A stretch of 64,000 nucleotides of DNA from Microbacterium hydrothermale (GCF_004854025.1 NZ_STGM01000002.1:62001-126000); one strand, 5' to 3'. Numbered from the stretch's first letter, positions 1-8,964 are shown. Notes: generated from the letters alone by a model not told the origin. Program-made: numbers and translations.

Positions 1-402
1 AGCGGCGGGAGCCGCGGCGGCCTTGGTCGACGTCTTCTTGGCGACGGGCTCGAGGACGAGCTCGATCACGGCCATCGGGGCGTTGTCGCCCTTGCGGTTG
101 CCGACCTTGGTGATGCGGGTGTAGCCGCCGTCACGCTCGGCCACCAGCGGCGCGATCTCGGTGAAGAGGGTGTGAACGACCTCTTTGTCGCCGATGACGC
201 TCAGCACGCGACGACGCGCATGCAGGTCGCCGCGCTTGGCGAAGGTGATCAGACGCTCGGCGAGCGGACGAAGGCGCTTGGCCTTGGTCTCGGTCGTCTT
301 GATGGACTTGTGCGTGTAAAGAGCTGCCGCGAGGTTCGCGAGAAGCAGACGCTCGTGGGCCGGGCCGCCTCCGAGGCGGGGACCCTTCGTGGGCTTGGGC
401 AT
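1..402 (-). CDS. rplQ: 50S ribosomal protein L17, 3' end cut by the window edge
   Basis: L17 is a structural protein of the large ribosomal subunit near the peptide exit tunnel. The visible N-terminus begins [20 protein letters not shown] and is followed by the conserved stretch ending [17 protein letters not shown]. The ATG at 402 is preceded by a GGAG ribosome site. The gene follows rpoA by 42 bases, the usual end of the alpha operon. The reading frame is open to base 1, where it is already in a Lys/Ala-rich C-terminal tail, so little of the gene can be missing. Confidence 0.96.
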   Translation of the reverse strand, partial: MPKPTKGPRLGGGPAHERLLLANLAAALYTHKSIKTTETKAKRLRPLAERLITFAKRGDLHARRRVLSVIGDKEVVHTLFTEIAPLVAERDGGYTRITKVGNRKGDNAPMAVIELVLEPVAKKTSTKAAAAPAA

Positions 403-444
403 GTCGTGTTACTCCAGGGAAAGGTTCGGTCGGGTCCGACGGGG

Positions 445-1434
445 TCAGACGGTCTCTTCGTCGTAGCCGCTGTAGAACTGGGCGCCGTCGAAGCCGGGCA
501 CCGAGTCCTTGAGCGAAAGGCCGAGGGAAGTGAGCTTGTCGCGCACCTCGTCGACCGATTTCTGACCGAAGTTGCGGATGTTCATCAGCTGCGTCTCCGA
601 AAGGGCGACCAGCTCCGAAACGGTGTTGATGCCCTCGCGCTTGAGGCAGTTGTACGAGCGGACCGAGAGGTCGAGGTCTTCGATCGGCATCGACAGCTCG
701 TTCGAGAGGACGGTCTCGACCGGCGCGGGGCCGATCTCGATGCCCTCGGCCTCGACGTTCAGCTCGCGGGCGAGACCGAACAGCTCGGTGAGGGTGCGGC
801 CGGCCGAGGCCACGGCGTCGCGCGGGGCGATGGAGGCCTTGGACTCGACGTCGAGGACGAGCTTGTCGAAGTCGGTGCGCTCACCGGCACGGGTGGCGTC
901 GACGCGGTAGCTGACCTTGAGCACGGGCGAGTAGATCGAGTCGATCGGGATCTGACCGGCCTCGGCGTACTCGTTGCGGTTCTGCGTCGCCGAGACGTAG
1001 CCGCGGCCGCGCTCGATCGTCAGCTCGAGCTCGAACTTGGCGGTGTCGTTGAGCGTCGCGATGACCAGCTCGGGGTTGTGCACCTCGACACCCGCCGGAG
1101 CGGAGATGTCGGCGGCGGTGACCTCACCGGCGCCGGTCTTGCGCAGGTACGCCGTGATGGGCTCGTCGCGCTCGCTCGAGACGACCAGCTGCTTGATGTT
1201 CAGGATGATCTCGGTGACGTCTTCCTTCACGCCCGGGATGGTGCTGAACTCGTGCAGGACGCCGTCGATGCGGATGCTCGTGACGGCCGCGCCGGGGATC
1301 GACGAGAGGAGGCTGCGGCGCAGCGCGTTGCCGATCGTGTAACCGAAGCCGGGCTCGAGCGGCTCGATGATGAAACGGCTGCGGAACTCCCCGATCTTCT
1401 CCTCGGTCAGAGTGGGACGCTGTGCGATGAGCAC
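445..1434 (-). CDS. rpoA: DNA-directed RNA polymerase alpha subunit
   Basis: The alpha subunit nucleates RNA polymerase assembly, and its C-terminal domain contacts upstream promoter DNA and activators. The 329-residue product has the N-terminal dimerisation domain ([20 protein letters not shown] near residue 30) and the C-terminal HhH-type domain ([14 protein letters not shown] and [13 protein letters not shown]), ending in a short acidic tail. The start is GTG with an AAAGGAA ribosome site six bases upstream. It follows rpsK across a 178-base gap containing a strong hairpin and is followed by rplQ. rpsD, which often sits just upstream of rpoA in alpha operons, is absent. Confidence 0.99.
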   Translation of the reverse strand: MLIAQRPTLTEEKIGEFRSRFIIEPLEPGFGYTIGNALRRSLLSSIPGAAVTSIRIDGVLHEFSTIPGVKEDVTEIILNIKQLVVSSERDEPITAYLRKTGAGEVTAADISAPAGVEVHNPELVIATLNDTAKFELELTIERGRGYVSATQNRNEYAEAGQIPIDSIYSPVLKVSYRVDATRAGERTDFDKLVLDVESKASIAPRDAVASAGRTLTELFGLARELNVEAEGIEIGPAPVETVLSNELSMPIEDLDLSVRSYNCLKREGINTVSELVALSETQLMNIRNFGQKSVDEVRDKLTSLGLSLKDSVPGFDGAQFYSGYDEETV

Positions 1435-1571
1435 TATGTGTTCCTTTCGATCACGTGCCCGCTATATGACACGTGTAGTGGGGTGAGGTGTTGAGTTGTA
1501 CTCGCGGGATGCCGGTCGACCGCGACGGCGGGTTCTCGGCATCCGGAAGTCTGAGTCGCGCGCGAGCGCGG

Positions 1572-1606
1572 CGTTCCCGGGGAGTGACGAGCACTCCCCG
1601 GGAACG
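1572..1606 (-). terminator. Perfect 15-bp hairpin between rpsK and rpoA
   Basis: Bases 1572-1586 pair perfectly with 1592-1606 around a five-base loop. It starts seven bases beyond the rpsK stop codon and has no long U-tract, as is usual for actinobacterial terminators. It probably ends or attenuates the rpsM-rpsK transcript, so rpoA-rplQ would depend on read-through or on a promoter in 1435-1571. I saw no convincing -35/-10 pair there. Confidence 0.75.
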
Positions 1607-1612
1607 GTCGCG

Positions 1613-2011
1613 TCAGACGCGGCGGCGCTTGGGCGGACGGCAGCCGTTGTGGGCCTGCGGCGTCACGTCCTGGATCGAGCCGACCTCGAGACCGGCAGCG
1701 GTCAGCGAGCGGATCGCGGTCTCACGACCCGAACCCGGACCCTTCACGAAGACGTCGACCTTCTTGACGCCGTGCTCCTGCGCCTGGCGAGCGGCCGACT
1801 CCGCGGCCATGCCGGCGGCGTACGGCGTCGACTTGCGGGAGCCCTTGAACCCGACACCGCCGGACGAGGCCCAGCTGATGACGGCGCCCGAGGGGTCCGT
1901 GATCGAAACGATGGTGTTGTTGAACGTCGACTTGATGTGGGCCTGACCCACGGCGATGTTCTTCTTCTCTTTGCGGCGCGGCTTGCGCGCGGCGGACTTG
2001 GCCTGTGCCAT
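1613..2011 (-). CDS. rpsK: 30S ribosomal protein S11
   Basis: S11 lies on the platform of the small subunit near the mRNA exit. The 132-residue protein has the family core, including the segment [20 protein letters not shown], and the C-terminal run ending [12 protein letters not shown]. Start is ATG. The gene lies 36 bases after rpsM and is followed by the strong hairpin at 1572-1606. Confidence 0.98.
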   Translation of the reverse strand: MAQAKSAARKPRRKEKKNIAVGQAHIKSTFNNTIVSITDPSGAVISWASSGGVGFKGSRKSTPYAAGMAAESAARQAQEHGVKKVDVFVKGPGSGRETAIRSLTAAGLEVGSIQDVTPQAHNGCRPPKRRRV

Positions 2012-2047
2012 GTGCGTTCTCCTGAATCCTGACGCTCAGCCCGCGGC

Positions 2048-2422
2048 TTAGCGCGCCTTCTTCTTGCCGGCGACGGTGCGCTTGGGACCCTTGCGGGTAC
2101 GCGCGTTCGTCTTCGTGCGCTGACCGCGCACCGGGAGGCCGCGGCGGTGGCGCAGGCCCTCGTAGGAACCGATCTCGACCTTGCGGCGGATGTCGGCGGC
2201 GACCTCGCGACGGAGGTCACCCTCCACCTTGTAGGTGCCTTCGATGTGGTCGCGGAGCGCGACCAGCTGGTCGTCGGTGAGGTCCTTGACGCGGATCTCC
2301 TGGCTGATGCCAGTGGCGTTCAGGATCTCGACGGAGCGGGTGCGACCCACGCCGTAGATGTAAGTAAGTGCGATCACCACGCGCTTGTCGCGCGGGATGT
2401 CGACGCCGGCGAGACGTGCCAT
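2048..2422 (-). CDS. rpsM: 30S ribosomal protein S13
   Basis: S13 sits at the top of the small-subunit head and contacts the P-site tRNA and the large subunit. The 124-residue protein starts [15 protein letters not shown], has the helix-hairpin-helix YIYGVGRT, and carries the basic C-terminal tail beginning [24 protein letters not shown] site precedes the ATG. The upstream 142-base gap holds a compact three-stem structure, which could be a regulatory leader. Confidence 0.98.
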   Translation of the reverse strand: MARLAGVDIPRDKRVVIALTYIYGVGRTRSVEILNATGISQEIRVKDLTDDQLVALRDHIEGTYKVEGDLRREVAADIRRKVEIGSYEGLRHRRGLPVRGQRTKTNARTRKGPKRTVAGKKKAR

Positions 2423-2455
2423 GCGGCTCTCCTCAGAGTGTCGTGGAGGTGTGGA

Positions 2456-2526
2456 GCAGGATCGGTGCTCGGGCCTCCGCCCCGAGGTGTCCCCCGCCCG
2501 CTCGCGCGGGTGGGATCTGATCCTGC
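2456..2526 (-). promoter_or_regulatory. Predicted three-way-junction RNA leader upstream of rpsM
   Basis: A closing stem pairs 2456-2463 with 2519-2526 (8 bp). It encloses two hairpins: 2468-2473 with 2481-2486 (6 bp), and 2493-2501 with 2506-2514 (9 bp including one G-U). The element lies between rpmJ and rpsM, about 34 bases before the rpsM start. Ribosomal protein S4 represses alpha-type operons through leader structures in other bacteria. The structure is seen in the sequence; any ligand is inference. It could also be a terminator-like element. Confidence 0.5.
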
Positions 2527-2564
2527 CGGTGTGTATTCAGTTGGAAAGGTGTCGAGCTGGAAGC

Positions 2565-2681
2565 TCAGCCCTGGCGCTGCTTGTGGCGCGGGTTGCTCTT
2601 GCAGATCACCATCACGCGCCCGTGGCGACGGATCACCTTGCAGTGGTCGCAGATGGGCTTGACGGAGGGGTTGACCTTCAT
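2565..2681 (-). CDS. rpmJ: 50S ribosomal protein L36
   Basis: This 38-residue protein starts [14 protein letters not shown] and ends NPRHKQRQG. It retains the zinc-ribbon ligands of the Zn-binding L36 form (Cys-x-x-Cys, then Cys and His near the end). It lies 59 bases after infA and before the structured rpsM leader, the standard infA-rpmJ-rpsM order. Start is ATG. Confidence 0.97.
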   Translation of the reverse strand: MKVNPSVKPICDHCKVIRRHGRVMVICKSNPRHKQRQG

Positions 2682-2740
2682 GATGTTCCTGTTTCGCTGT
2701 CTTCGAGACCGCTGGGCGGCTCGTTACTTCTCGGCCGGGC

Positions 2741-2962
2741 TCAGCGGTAGCGGTAGACGATACGACCGCGGGTGAGGTCGTAGGGGCTCAGTTCGACGAC
2801 GACGCGGTCCTCCGGGATGATGCGGATGTAGTTCTGCCGCATCTTGCCCGAAATGGTGGCGAGCACCTTGTGACCGTTCGTCAGTTCGACACGGAACATC
2901 GCGTTGGGCAGTGCCTCGGACACCGTGCCCTCGATCTCGATGACACCGTCTTTCTTCGCCAT
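2741..2962 (-). CDS. infA: Translation initiation factor IF-1
   Basis: IF-1 binds the ribosomal A site during initiation. The 73-residue S1/OB-fold protein starts [20 protein letters not shown] and ends [11 protein letters not shown], the full usual length. The frame is open 90 bases further upstream, but the family start is the ATG at 2962, and the upstream stretch contains a palindrome and lies downstream of the promoter at 3059-3087. It heads an infA-rpmJ unit. Confidence 0.98.
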   Translation of the reverse strand: MAKKDGVIEIEGTVSEALPNAMFRVELTNGHKVLATISGKMRQNYIRIIPEDRVVVELSPYDLTRGRIVYRYR

Positions 2963-2982
2963 AAACTCGCTCACGCTCAGTT

Positions 2983-3000
2983 GCAGACCGGCCGGTCTGC
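2983..3000. repeat. Perfect 18-bp palindrome in the infA leader
   Basis: The sequence gcagaccggccggtctgc is a perfect inverted repeat 20 bases before the infA start and about 58 bases after its -10 box. With no unpaired centre it looks like a dimeric repressor operator. As RNA it could fold as a 7-bp stem with a GGCC loop. No regulator is identified. Confidence 0.5.
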
Positions 3001-3058
3001 GGTGGATGGGGATTCGGTGCTTCGACACGCCAATGAAGGCGCAACGCACCAAAGATCA

Positions 3059-3087
3059 AGCATACGTGGTAATGCTCCCCCCGGCAA
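3059..3087 (-). promoter_or_regulatory. Sigma-A type promoter of infA-rpmJ
   Basis: On the minus strand TTGCCG (3082-3087) is followed after exactly 17 bases by TATGCT (3059-3064). The -35 box overlaps the hairpin that ends the upstream secY-adk-map-dsbA transcript, so terminator and promoter share bases. Expected transcription start is near 3052, giving an infA leader of about 90 bases that includes the palindrome at 2983-3000. Confidence 0.75.
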
Positions 3088-3097
3088 CTCGCCGGGG
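3079..3097 (-). terminator. Hairpin after the dsbA-like gene
   Basis: Bases 3079-3085 (ccccggc) pair with 3091-3097 (gccgggg) around a five-base loop, six bases past the stop codon of the dsbA-like gene. It overlaps the -35 box of the infA promoter. Confidence 0.6.
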
Positions 3098-3103
3098 AAC
3101 GCC

Positions 3104-3808
3104 TCACCCGTTGAGCCGGGCGACGATGTCCTTCTGCGGGTCGCCGGACAGGTCGTTCTGGTTCGACAGGACGGTGCCGTTCACCGCGATGGTCGGGGTG
3201 GCGACCCCGCTCTGACCGGGCTGGACCGGCGTCTTCTGCGTCATCGCGGTGACGAACTTCGTGTAGGTGCCGTCGTTGATGCACGAGGTCACGGCATCCG
3301 AGGCTCCGGCGGTGGTCGCGATGGAGGCCAGCGTGGCGTCGTCGAGGCCCGAGGTGTTCTCCTTGGGCTGCTGGGCGTACATCGCCTTCACGAAGGCGGG
3401 GATGTTCGCCGCGTCGTCGACGGCGACGCAGTAGGCGGCGTTCGCCGCACGGGTCGAGTACTGCGTCCCCTGCGACAGGCGGTCGAGGATGGCGATGGGG
3501 TGGATCTTCAGCGTGATCGTGCTGTCATCCGCGAGCTGCTGCAGGGTGGGTCCGTAGGCCTGCTCGAAGGAGTTGCACACCGGGCACATGAAGTCGACGT
3601 AGGTGTCGACTGTCTTCTCGCCCGAGCCGACCGAGATCGCTCCGGTCTCGGTGTCGACCGCCGACGACTGCGGCAGCGTCCCCGGCGAGGTCGCCTGACT
3701 GTTGGCGAAGAAGACCACTCCCCCGATGATCAGCACGACGACGACGACAGCCGCCGTGATGCCGATCGCGAACCAGTTCGTGGACTTGCGGACAGCCGCC
3801 ATCATCAT
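3104..3808 (-). CDS. Membrane-anchored DsbA/thioredoxin-fold oxidoreductase
   Basis: The product is 234 residues: a short basic N-terminus, one membrane segment at about 13-35, then an extracytoplasmic thioredoxin-fold domain. The redox motif Cys-Pro-Val-Cys is at 75-78 (TYVDFMCPVCNS), and the likely cis-proline segment VATPTIAVNG is near the end. Such proteins form or shuffle disulfides in exported proteins. Three in-frame ATGs open the gene, and the first overlaps the map stop codon, so translation is probably coupled to map. Placement beside secY would couple its supply to export capacity (inference). DsbA-like is the safe name; a specific substrate cannot be given. Confidence 0.88.
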   Translation of the reverse strand: MMMAAVRKSTNWFAIGITAAVVVVVLIIGGVVFFANSQATSPGTLPQSSAVDTETGAISVGSGEKTVDTYVDFMCPVCNSFEQAYGPTLQQLADDSTITLKIHPIAILDRLSQGTQYSTRAANAAYCVAVDDAANIPAFVKAMYAQQPKENTSGLDDATLASIATTAGASDAVTSCINDGTYTKFVTAMTQKTPVQPGQSGVATPTIAVNGTVLSNQNDLSGDPQKDIVARLNG

Positions 3809-4647
3809 CAGTCGATCTCCTTCGGCACCACGCCGAACGGCGCCAGTTTCTCGGCACCGCCGTCGTGAGCGGTGAGGACCCAGATTCCCCCATCATGCAC
3901 GGCGACACTATGTTCCCAGTGGGAGCCGTCTGTGCCGTCGACAGTCGACACCGTCCACCCGTCGTCTTCGACCAGCGTCTGCTGATCTCCGATGACGACC
4001 ATGGGCTCGATCGCCACGGCCAGGCCGGGGCGGACTTCCGGACCGCGATCGTCGACCGCGTAGTTGAAGATGCTCGGCGACTCGTGCATCTTGCGTCCGA
4101 TGCCGTGCCCCACATAGTCGCGGAGGATGCCGTACCCGCCGTCGGGCGCGTGCTGCTCGATGTACGCCTGGATCGCGGCACCCACCTCACCGAGATGGGT
4201 CGCGCGACTGAGGGCGGCGATACCCGCCCACAGCGAGCCTTCGGTGACCTCCGACAGGCGACGGCGAGGGGCGACGACCTCTTCGGGCGCCTCCCCGGGC
4301 ACGATCACCGTGAACGCCGAATCGCCGTTCCATCCCTGGAACTCGGCGCCCGCGTCGATCGAGAGGATGTCGCCGGAGCGCAGCGCGCGGTCGTTCGGGA
4401 TGCCGTGCACCACCTGCTCGTTGACGGACGCGCAGATCGTGTGCCGGTATCCGCGCACCATCTGGAAGTTCGACTTCGCCCCGCGGCTGCCGATGACCCG
4501 CGCGGCCTCCGCGTCGAGCTGGAGGGTGGTCATGCCGGGTTCGATGAGACGGCGGACGGCTTCGAGCGCGTCGGCGGTGATCAGCCCGGGCTCAACCATC
4601 GAGCGCAGCTGGGCCGGCTTCTTGTAGATCGAGGAACGCAGTCCCAC
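3808..4647 (-). CDS. map: Type I methionine aminopeptidase
   Basis: This enzyme removes the initiator methionine from nascent proteins. The 279-residue protein shows the metal ligands in order: Asp in SIDAGAEFQGWNGDSAFT (two Asp), His in YVGHGIGRKMHE, Glu in AVAIEPMV and Glu in HWEHSVAV. It begins one base after adk ends and its stop overlaps the start of the dsbA-like gene. The order secY-adk-map is the classical spc arrangement. Confidence 0.97.
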   Translation of the reverse strand: MGLRSSIYKKPAQLRSMVEPGLITADALEAVRRLIEPGMTTLQLDAEAARVIGSRGAKSNFQMVRGYRHTICASVNEQVVHGIPNDRALRSGDILSIDAGAEFQGWNGDSAFTVIVPGEAPEEVVAPRRRLSEVTEGSLWAGIAALSRATHLGEVGAAIQAYIEQHAPDGGYGILRDYVGHGIGRKMHESPSIFNYAVDDRGPEVRPGLAVAIEPMVVIGDQQTLVEDDGWTVSTVDGTDGSHWEHSVAVHDGGIWVLTAHDGGAEKLAPFGVVPKEID

Positions 4648-4648
4648 G

Positions 4649-5236
4649 TCAGCTAGCCGAGATGCCGCGCGCGTCGAGCGCCGCGAAGATGCGGGCCGTG
4701 ACCTCGTCGAGGCTGCCGACGCCGTCGATCTCGTCGACGATGCCGCGCGTGCCGTAGACGTCGAGGATCGGGGCGGTCTCCCGCTCGTAGATCCCCAGGC
4801 GCGTCGCGATCGCTTCCTCGGTGTCGTCGGCGCGCCCCTGTTCGGCCGCGCGCGCGGTCAGGCGCGACAGCGACTCCTCGCGCGGGACGACCAGAGCGAT
4901 GACGGCGTCGAGGGAGTCGTCGCGCCCCTCGAGGAACTCGTCGAGGTGCAGCACCTGCGCGAGGTTGCGGGGGTACCCGTCGAGCAGGAATCCGTCCGCG
5001 GCATCCGGCTGGGCGAGACGATCGCGCACGACGGCGCTCGTGAGCTCGTCGGGGACGAGGTCGCCGCCGTCGATGATCGACTTGACCTGCAGGCCGAGCT
5101 CCGTGCCGTCCTTGACGTTGGCGCGGAAGACGTCACCCGTCGAGACGACGGGGATGCCGAGGGCTTCGCCGACACGGACGCCCTGCGTTCCTTTTCCGGA
5201 ACCCTGGGGTCCGACGATCAGAAGACGCGCGGTCAT
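4649..5236 (-). CDS. adk: Adenylate kinase, short form
   Basis: Adenylate kinase interconverts ATP plus AMP and two ADP. The 195-residue protein has the P-loop GPQGSGKGTQ near residue 10, the AMP-binding STGDVFRAN and the FLLDGYPRN motif. The length and absence of a Cys-containing insert show the short-lid type without a zinc finger. The frame runs open far upstream across secY, but the true ATG at 5236 overlaps the secY stop by four bases (ATGA), indicating translational coupling. Confidence 0.97.
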   Translation of the reverse strand: MTARLLIVGPQGSGKGTQGVRVGEALGIPVVSTGDVFRANVKDGTELGLQVKSIIDGGDLVPDELTSAVVRDRLAQPDAADGFLLDGYPRNLAQVLHLDEFLEGRDDSLDAVIALVVPREESLSRLTARAAEQGRADDTEEAIATRLGIYERETAPILDVYGTRGIVDEIDGVGSLDEVTARIFAALDARGISAS

Positions 5237-6555
5237 CGCAGCAGCCCTTCGTAGTGACGCTGCTGGAGTTGCGCGTCGATCTGCTTCACCGTCTCGAGAC
5301 CGACACCCACGATGATGAGGATCGAGGCGCCGCCGAACGGGAAGTTCTGGTTGGCACCGACCGTCGCGAGCGCCACGAGGGGCAGCAGCGCGATGAGGCC
5401 GAGGTAGATGGAGCCCGGCAGAGTGATGCGCGTGAGCACGTAGTCGAGGTACTCCGCCGTGGGACGGCCCGCACGGATGCCGGGGATGAAGCCGCCGTAC
5501 TTCTTCATGTTGTCGGCGACGTCGACCGGGTTGAACGTGATCGCGACGTAGAAGTACGCGAAGCCGATGATCAGCAGGAAGTAGATCAGCATGTACAGCG
5601 GGTGGTCGCCGCGCGTGAGGTACTGCGAGATCCACGTGACCCACGGCTGCGGCTCCTGGCCCGCCTGCGGCTGGTTGAACTGCGCGATCAGCGCGGGGAT
5701 GTACAGCAGCGACGAGGCGAAGATGACGGGCACGACGCCGGCCATGTTGACCTTGATCGGGATGTAGGTGTTCGTGCCGCCGTAGGTACGTCGGCCGACC
5801 ATGCGCTTGGCGTACTGCACGGGGATGCGGCGCTGCGACTGCTCGACGAAGACGACGAGGCCGACGATGACGACGCTGACGGCGAGGACGAGGAGGAAGA
5901 CCTCCACGCCGCGGGCGTTGAGGATCGAGATCATCGCGCCGGGGAAGGTGGCGGCGATCGAGGTGAAGATGAGGATCGACATGCCGTTGCCGACGCCGCG
6001 CTCGGTGACGAGCTCGGCGAACCACATGACCAGGCCGGTACCGGCGGTCATCGTGATGATCATGAGCAGCTGCGCCCACCAGATGTCGTTGGTGAGCAGC
6101 TGCTGGCACTCGGGCACGCCGGCCGAGCCGAAGAGCTGGCCCGAGCGGGCGACGGTGACCAGCGTCGTGGACTGCAGCAGCGCCAGCGCGATCGTGAGGT
6201 AGCGCGTGTACTGCGTGAGCTTGGCCTGTCCGGCCTGACCCTCTTTGTACAGCGTCTCGAAGTGGGGGATGACGACGCGCAGCAGCTGCACGATGATCGT
6301 CGCCGTGATGTACGGCATCACGCCCAGCGCGAAGATCGACAGCTGCAGCAGCGCCCCGCCGGAGAACAGGTTCACCAGCGAGAGCAGGCCCTCGGTGCCG
6401 CCCGACTGGTTCAGACACTGCTGAACGTTGGGGAAGTCGACGAAGGGCGTCGGCACGTGGGCACCCAGCCGGTAGATGGCGATGATGCCCAGCGTGAAGG
6501 CGATCTTCCGCCTCAGGTCGGGCGTGCGGAAAACCCGCGCGATGGCGCTGAACAA
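5233..6555 (-). CDS. secY: Protein translocase subunit SecY
   Basis: SecY forms the protein-conducting channel of the Sec translocon. The 440-residue protein begins MFSAIARVFRTPDLRRKIAF and has ten expected membrane helices, with conserved segments such as the plug-proximal GAHVPTPFVDFP and the C-terminal LIIVGVGLETVKQIDAQL. I chose the TTG start at 6555 because it sits just after GGAGGAT and matches the family N-terminus; an in-frame start 48 bases upstream would add unrelated residues. A strong hairpin separates it from rplO. Confidence 0.97.
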   Translation of the reverse strand: MFSAIARVFRTPDLRRKIAFTLGIIAIYRLGAHVPTPFVDFPNVQQCLNQSGGTEGLLSLVNLFSGGALLQLSIFALGVMPYITATIIVQLLRVVIPHFETLYKEGQAGQAKLTQYTRYLTIALALLQSTTLVTVARSGQLFGSAGVPECQQLLTNDIWWAQLLMIITMTAGTGLVMWFAELVTERGVGNGMSILIFTSIAATFPGAMISILNARGVEVFLLVLAVSVVIVGLVVFVEQSQRRIPVQYAKRMVGRRTYGGTNTYIPIKVNMAGVVPVIFASSLLYIPALIAQFNQPQAGQEPQPWVTWISQYLTRGDHPLYMLIYFLLIIGFAYFYVAITFNPVDVADNMKKYGGFIPGIRAGRPTAEYLDYVLTRITLPGSIYLGLIALLPLVALATVGANQNFPFGGASILIIVGVGLETVKQIDAQLQQRHYEGLLR

Positions 6556-6613
6556 GGGAGAATCCTCCAGAACGATCTCGGCGCGCGACGGGGCGCACAC
6601 CAAATCAGACTAA

Positions 6614-6657
6614 CCCAGAAGGGGCCGACGGCCGTAAGGCCGCCGGCCCCTTCTGGG
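6614..6657 (-). terminator. 20-bp hairpin between rplO and secY
   Basis: Bases 6614-6633 pair with 6638-6657 around a four-base loop with a single G-U position. It begins eight bases past the rplO stop. It should end or strongly attenuate the ribosomal transcript, making secY-adk-map a separately initiated or read-through unit. A TAGTCT sequence directly after it could be a -10 box, but no matching -35 box is visible. Confidence 0.8.
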
Positions 6658-6664
6658 TCGGGCG

Positions 6665-7198
6665 TCAGTTGACGGAGCCGCCGGCGGCGACGATCTTCTG
6701 CTCAGCGGAGCCGGAGACCTTGTCGACCGAAACGGTCAGCGCGACCGAGATGTCGCCGGTGCCGAGCACCTTGACCTTCTCGTTCTTGCGGACGGCGCCC
6801 TTGGCCACGAGGTCGGCGACGGTGACGTCGCCGCCCTGCGGGTAGAGCTCGGCGAGCTTCTCCAGGTTCACGACCTGGTACTCGACGCGGAACGGGTTCT
6901 TGAAGCCGCGGAGCTTCGGGGTGCGCATGTGCAGCGGCATCTGCCCACCCTCGAAGCCGACCTTGACCTGGTAACGGGCCTTGGTTCCCTTGGTACCGCG
7001 ACCGGCCGTCTTACCCTTCGAGCCCTCACCGCGACCGACACGGGTCTTCGCGGTGTGAGCGCCCGGGACGGGACGCAGGTGGTGGACCTTCAGCACGCCG
7101 GGACGGGCCGCGGGGGCTTCCTTCTTGGCGGCCGTCTTACCGGCCGTCGACTTCTTCGGGGCGTCGACCGTGGCGGTCTCGTCCTTCTTGGCAGCCAT
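6665..7198 (-). CDS. rplO: 50S ribosomal protein L15
   Basis: L15 is a late-assembly large-subunit protein. The 177-residue product has a Lys/Ala-rich extension of about 35 residues before the family core ([20 protein letters not shown], then [13 protein letters not shown] and [19 protein letters not shown]). Its ATG overlaps the rpmD stop codon by one base. The extension resembles those of other high-GC Gram-positive ribosomal proteins. Confidence 0.98.
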   Translation of the reverse strand: MAAKKDETATVDAPKKSTAGKTAAKKEAPAARPGVLKVHHLRPVPGAHTAKTRVGRGEGSKGKTAGRGTKGTKARYQVKVGFEGGQMPLHMRTPKLRGFKNPFRVEYQVVNLEKLAELYPQGGDVTVADLVAKGAVRKNEKVKVLGTGDISVALTVSVDKVSGSAEQKIVAAGGSVN

Positions 7199-7383
7199 TA
7201 GTCGATCTCCTCAACCTTGACGAGGTGGGCGACGGTCTTGACGTAGCCGCGCGTCTGCGCGTCGTCGGGACGGACGACCGAGTCGCCGATCCGCTTGAGA
7301 CCGAGCGAGCGCAGCGTGTCACGCTGGTTCTGCTTCTCGCTCACCTTGGACTTGATCTGCGTGACCTTCAGACGCTCGGCCAT
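7198..7383 (-). CDS. rpmD: 50S ribosomal protein L30
   Basis: This 61-residue product starts [20 protein letters not shown] and includes [17 protein letters not shown], the L30 signature. The ATG at 7383 overlaps the rpsE stop by one base and its stop overlaps the rplO start by one base. The frame continues upstream, but only this start matches the family. Confidence 0.97.
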   Translation of the reverse strand: MAERLKVTQIKSKVSEKQNQRDTLRSLGLKRIGDSVVRPDDAQTRGYVKTVAHLVKVEEID

Positions 7384-8063
7384 CAGGCACCTACCTTCTG
7401 AGCGGCGGCCTCGGCGCGCACGAGGCGGGCCGGGGCGACCTGGTCGAACTCCAGGCCACGGCGGGCGGCCACGGCGCGGGGCTCCTCGAGCGACTTCAGA
7501 GCCTCGACGGTCGCGTGCACGATGTTGATCGTGTTCGACGAACCGAGCGACTTCGAGAGGACGTCGTGGATGCCGGCGCACTCGAGGACGGCGCGGACGG
7601 GACCACCGGCGATAACACCGGTACCGGCGGCGGCGGGGCGCAGGAGCACCACACCGGCAGCGGCCTCACCCTGGACGGGGTGCGGGATGGTCGAGCCCGA
7701 GCGGGGGACGCGGAAGAAGTTGCGCTTGGCCTCTTCGACACCCTTCGAGATCGCGAGGGGGACTTCGCGGGCCTTGCCGTAGCCGACACCCACGACGCCG
7801 TTGCCGTCACCCACGACGACGAGCGCCGTGAAGCTGAAGCGACGGCCGCCCTTGACGACCTTCGAGACGCGGTTGATGGTGACGACGCGCTCGAGGAACT
7901 GGCTCTCGTTGCGGTCGCGCGAACCACGGTCGCGCTGGTTGGTGTTGCGCTCGCGACCACCGCGACGGGGCTCGCGCTCGCGCTCGGCGGGGGCCTGAGC
8001 CGCAGCCGCACCCTCAGCCGGTGCAGTCTGCTCGGTCACTTCGGTCTCCTTGTTGTCACTCAC
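7383..8063 (-). CDS. rpsE: 30S ribosomal protein S5
   Basis: S5 helps maintain decoding accuracy at the mRNA entry channel. The 226-residue protein carries a charged Ala/Glu/Arg-rich N-terminal extension of about 50 residues, then the core with [20 protein letters not shown] and [20 protein letters not shown], and a C-terminal domain with [16 protein letters not shown]. The start overlaps the rplR stop by four bases. Confidence 0.98.
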   Translation of the reverse strand: MSDNKETEVTEQTAPAEGAAAAQAPAEREREPRRGGRERNTNQRDRGSRDRNESQFLERVVTINRVSKVVKGGRRFSFTALVVVGDGNGVVGVGYGKAREVPLAISKGVEEAKRNFFRVPRSGSTIPHPVQGEAAAGVVLLRPAAAGTGVIAGGPVRAVLECAGIHDVLSKSLGSSNTINIVHATVEALKSLEEPRAVAARRGLEFDQVAPARLVRAEAAAQKVGA

Positions 8064-8425
8064 AGGTTCAGCCCTCCTTCGCGAGCTCCGTCGGCGATCG
8101 CCGCGACGCGTCCGGCGTAGCGGTTGCCGCCACGGTCGAACACGACGTCGGAGACGCCCACGGCCTTGGCACGCTCGGCGACGAGCTCGCCGACCTTGCG
8201 GGCCTTGGCGGTCTTGTCACCGTCGAAACCGCGCAGGTCGGTCTCGAGGGTCGAGGCGGAGGCCACCGTGTGGCCCTTGCTGTCGTCCACGACCTGGACG
8301 AACACGTGGCGCGCCGAACGCGTCACGACGAGGCGGGGGCGCAGCTCGGTGCCGACGACCTTCTTGCGAAGGCGCGCGTGACGACGAGCACGAGCGACAG
8401 ACTTTGTCTTGACAGCCATGGTCAC
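8060..8425 (-). CDS. rplR: 50S ribosomal protein L18
   Basis: L18 binds 5S rRNA. The 121-residue protein has the basic N-terminus ([16 protein letters not shown]), [20 protein letters not shown] and the C-terminal [20 protein letters not shown]. It overlaps rplF and rpsE by four bases on either side. Confidence 0.98.
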   Translation of the reverse strand: MTMAVKTKSVARARRHARLRKKVVGTELRPRLVVTRSARHVFVQVVDDSKGHTVASASTLETDLRGFDGDKTAKARKVGELVAERAKAVGVSDVVFDRGGNRYAGRVAAIADGAREGGLNL

Positions 8426-8958
8426 TTACCACTCTTTCCGGCCTTGCGGCGCACGACCTCGCCCGCGTACCGCACACCCTTGCCCTTGTACGGCTCGGGC
8501 TTGCGGATCTTGCGGATGTTGGCGGCGGCCTCGCCGACGGCCTGCTTGTCGATGCCGCTCACGGTGACCTTGTTGTTGCCTTCGACCGTGAGGGTGATGC
8601 CCGCGGGCGGGTCGATCAGGACGGGGTGCGAGAAGCCGAGGGCGAACTCGATCGAGCTGCCCTTCTGCGCCACGCGGTAACCCGTGCCGACGACCTCGAG
8701 GCCCTTGGAGTAGCCCTGGGTGACACCGATGATGTTGTTGTTGATGAGGGTGCGGGTCAGGCCGTGGAGCGACCGCGACTCGCGCTCATCGTCGGGGCGG
8801 GTGACGAGAACCTGGTTCTCCTCGACCGACACCTCGAGGGGCTGCGCAACGGTGAGCGCGAGCTCGCCCTTGGGGCCCTTGACGTTGACCTCCCGGCCGT
8901 TCACCGAAACGGTGACGCCGGCGGGGATGTCGATGGGAAGACGTCCAATACGCGACAT
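8422..8958 (-). CDS. rplF: 50S ribosomal protein L6
   Basis: L6 lies near the factor-binding site. The 178-residue protein starts [20 protein letters not shown] and ends with the family motif [20 protein letters not shown] followed by AGKSGK. It follows rpsH by six bases and overlaps rplR by four. Confidence 0.98.
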   Translation of the reverse strand: MSRIGRLPIDIPAGVTVSVNGREVNVKGPKGELALTVAQPLEVSVEENQVLVTRPDDERESRSLHGLTRTLINNNIIGVTQGYSKGLEVVGTGYRVAQKGSSIEFALGFSHPVLIDPPAGITLTVEGNNKVTVSGIDKQAVGEAAANIRKIRKPEPYKGKGVRYAGEVVRRKAGKSGK

Positions 8959-8964
8959 GTCAGA

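Noticed and set aside
172..1494. 440-codon plus-strand frame opposite rpoA
   Set aside because: It is the complement of rpoA codons and shows no protein-like composition.
4649..6598. Extended 649-codon frame that would fuse a long N-terminus to adenylate kinase
   Set aside because: The upstream part overlaps secY in another frame and has shadow composition. The adk ATG at 5236 matches the family start.
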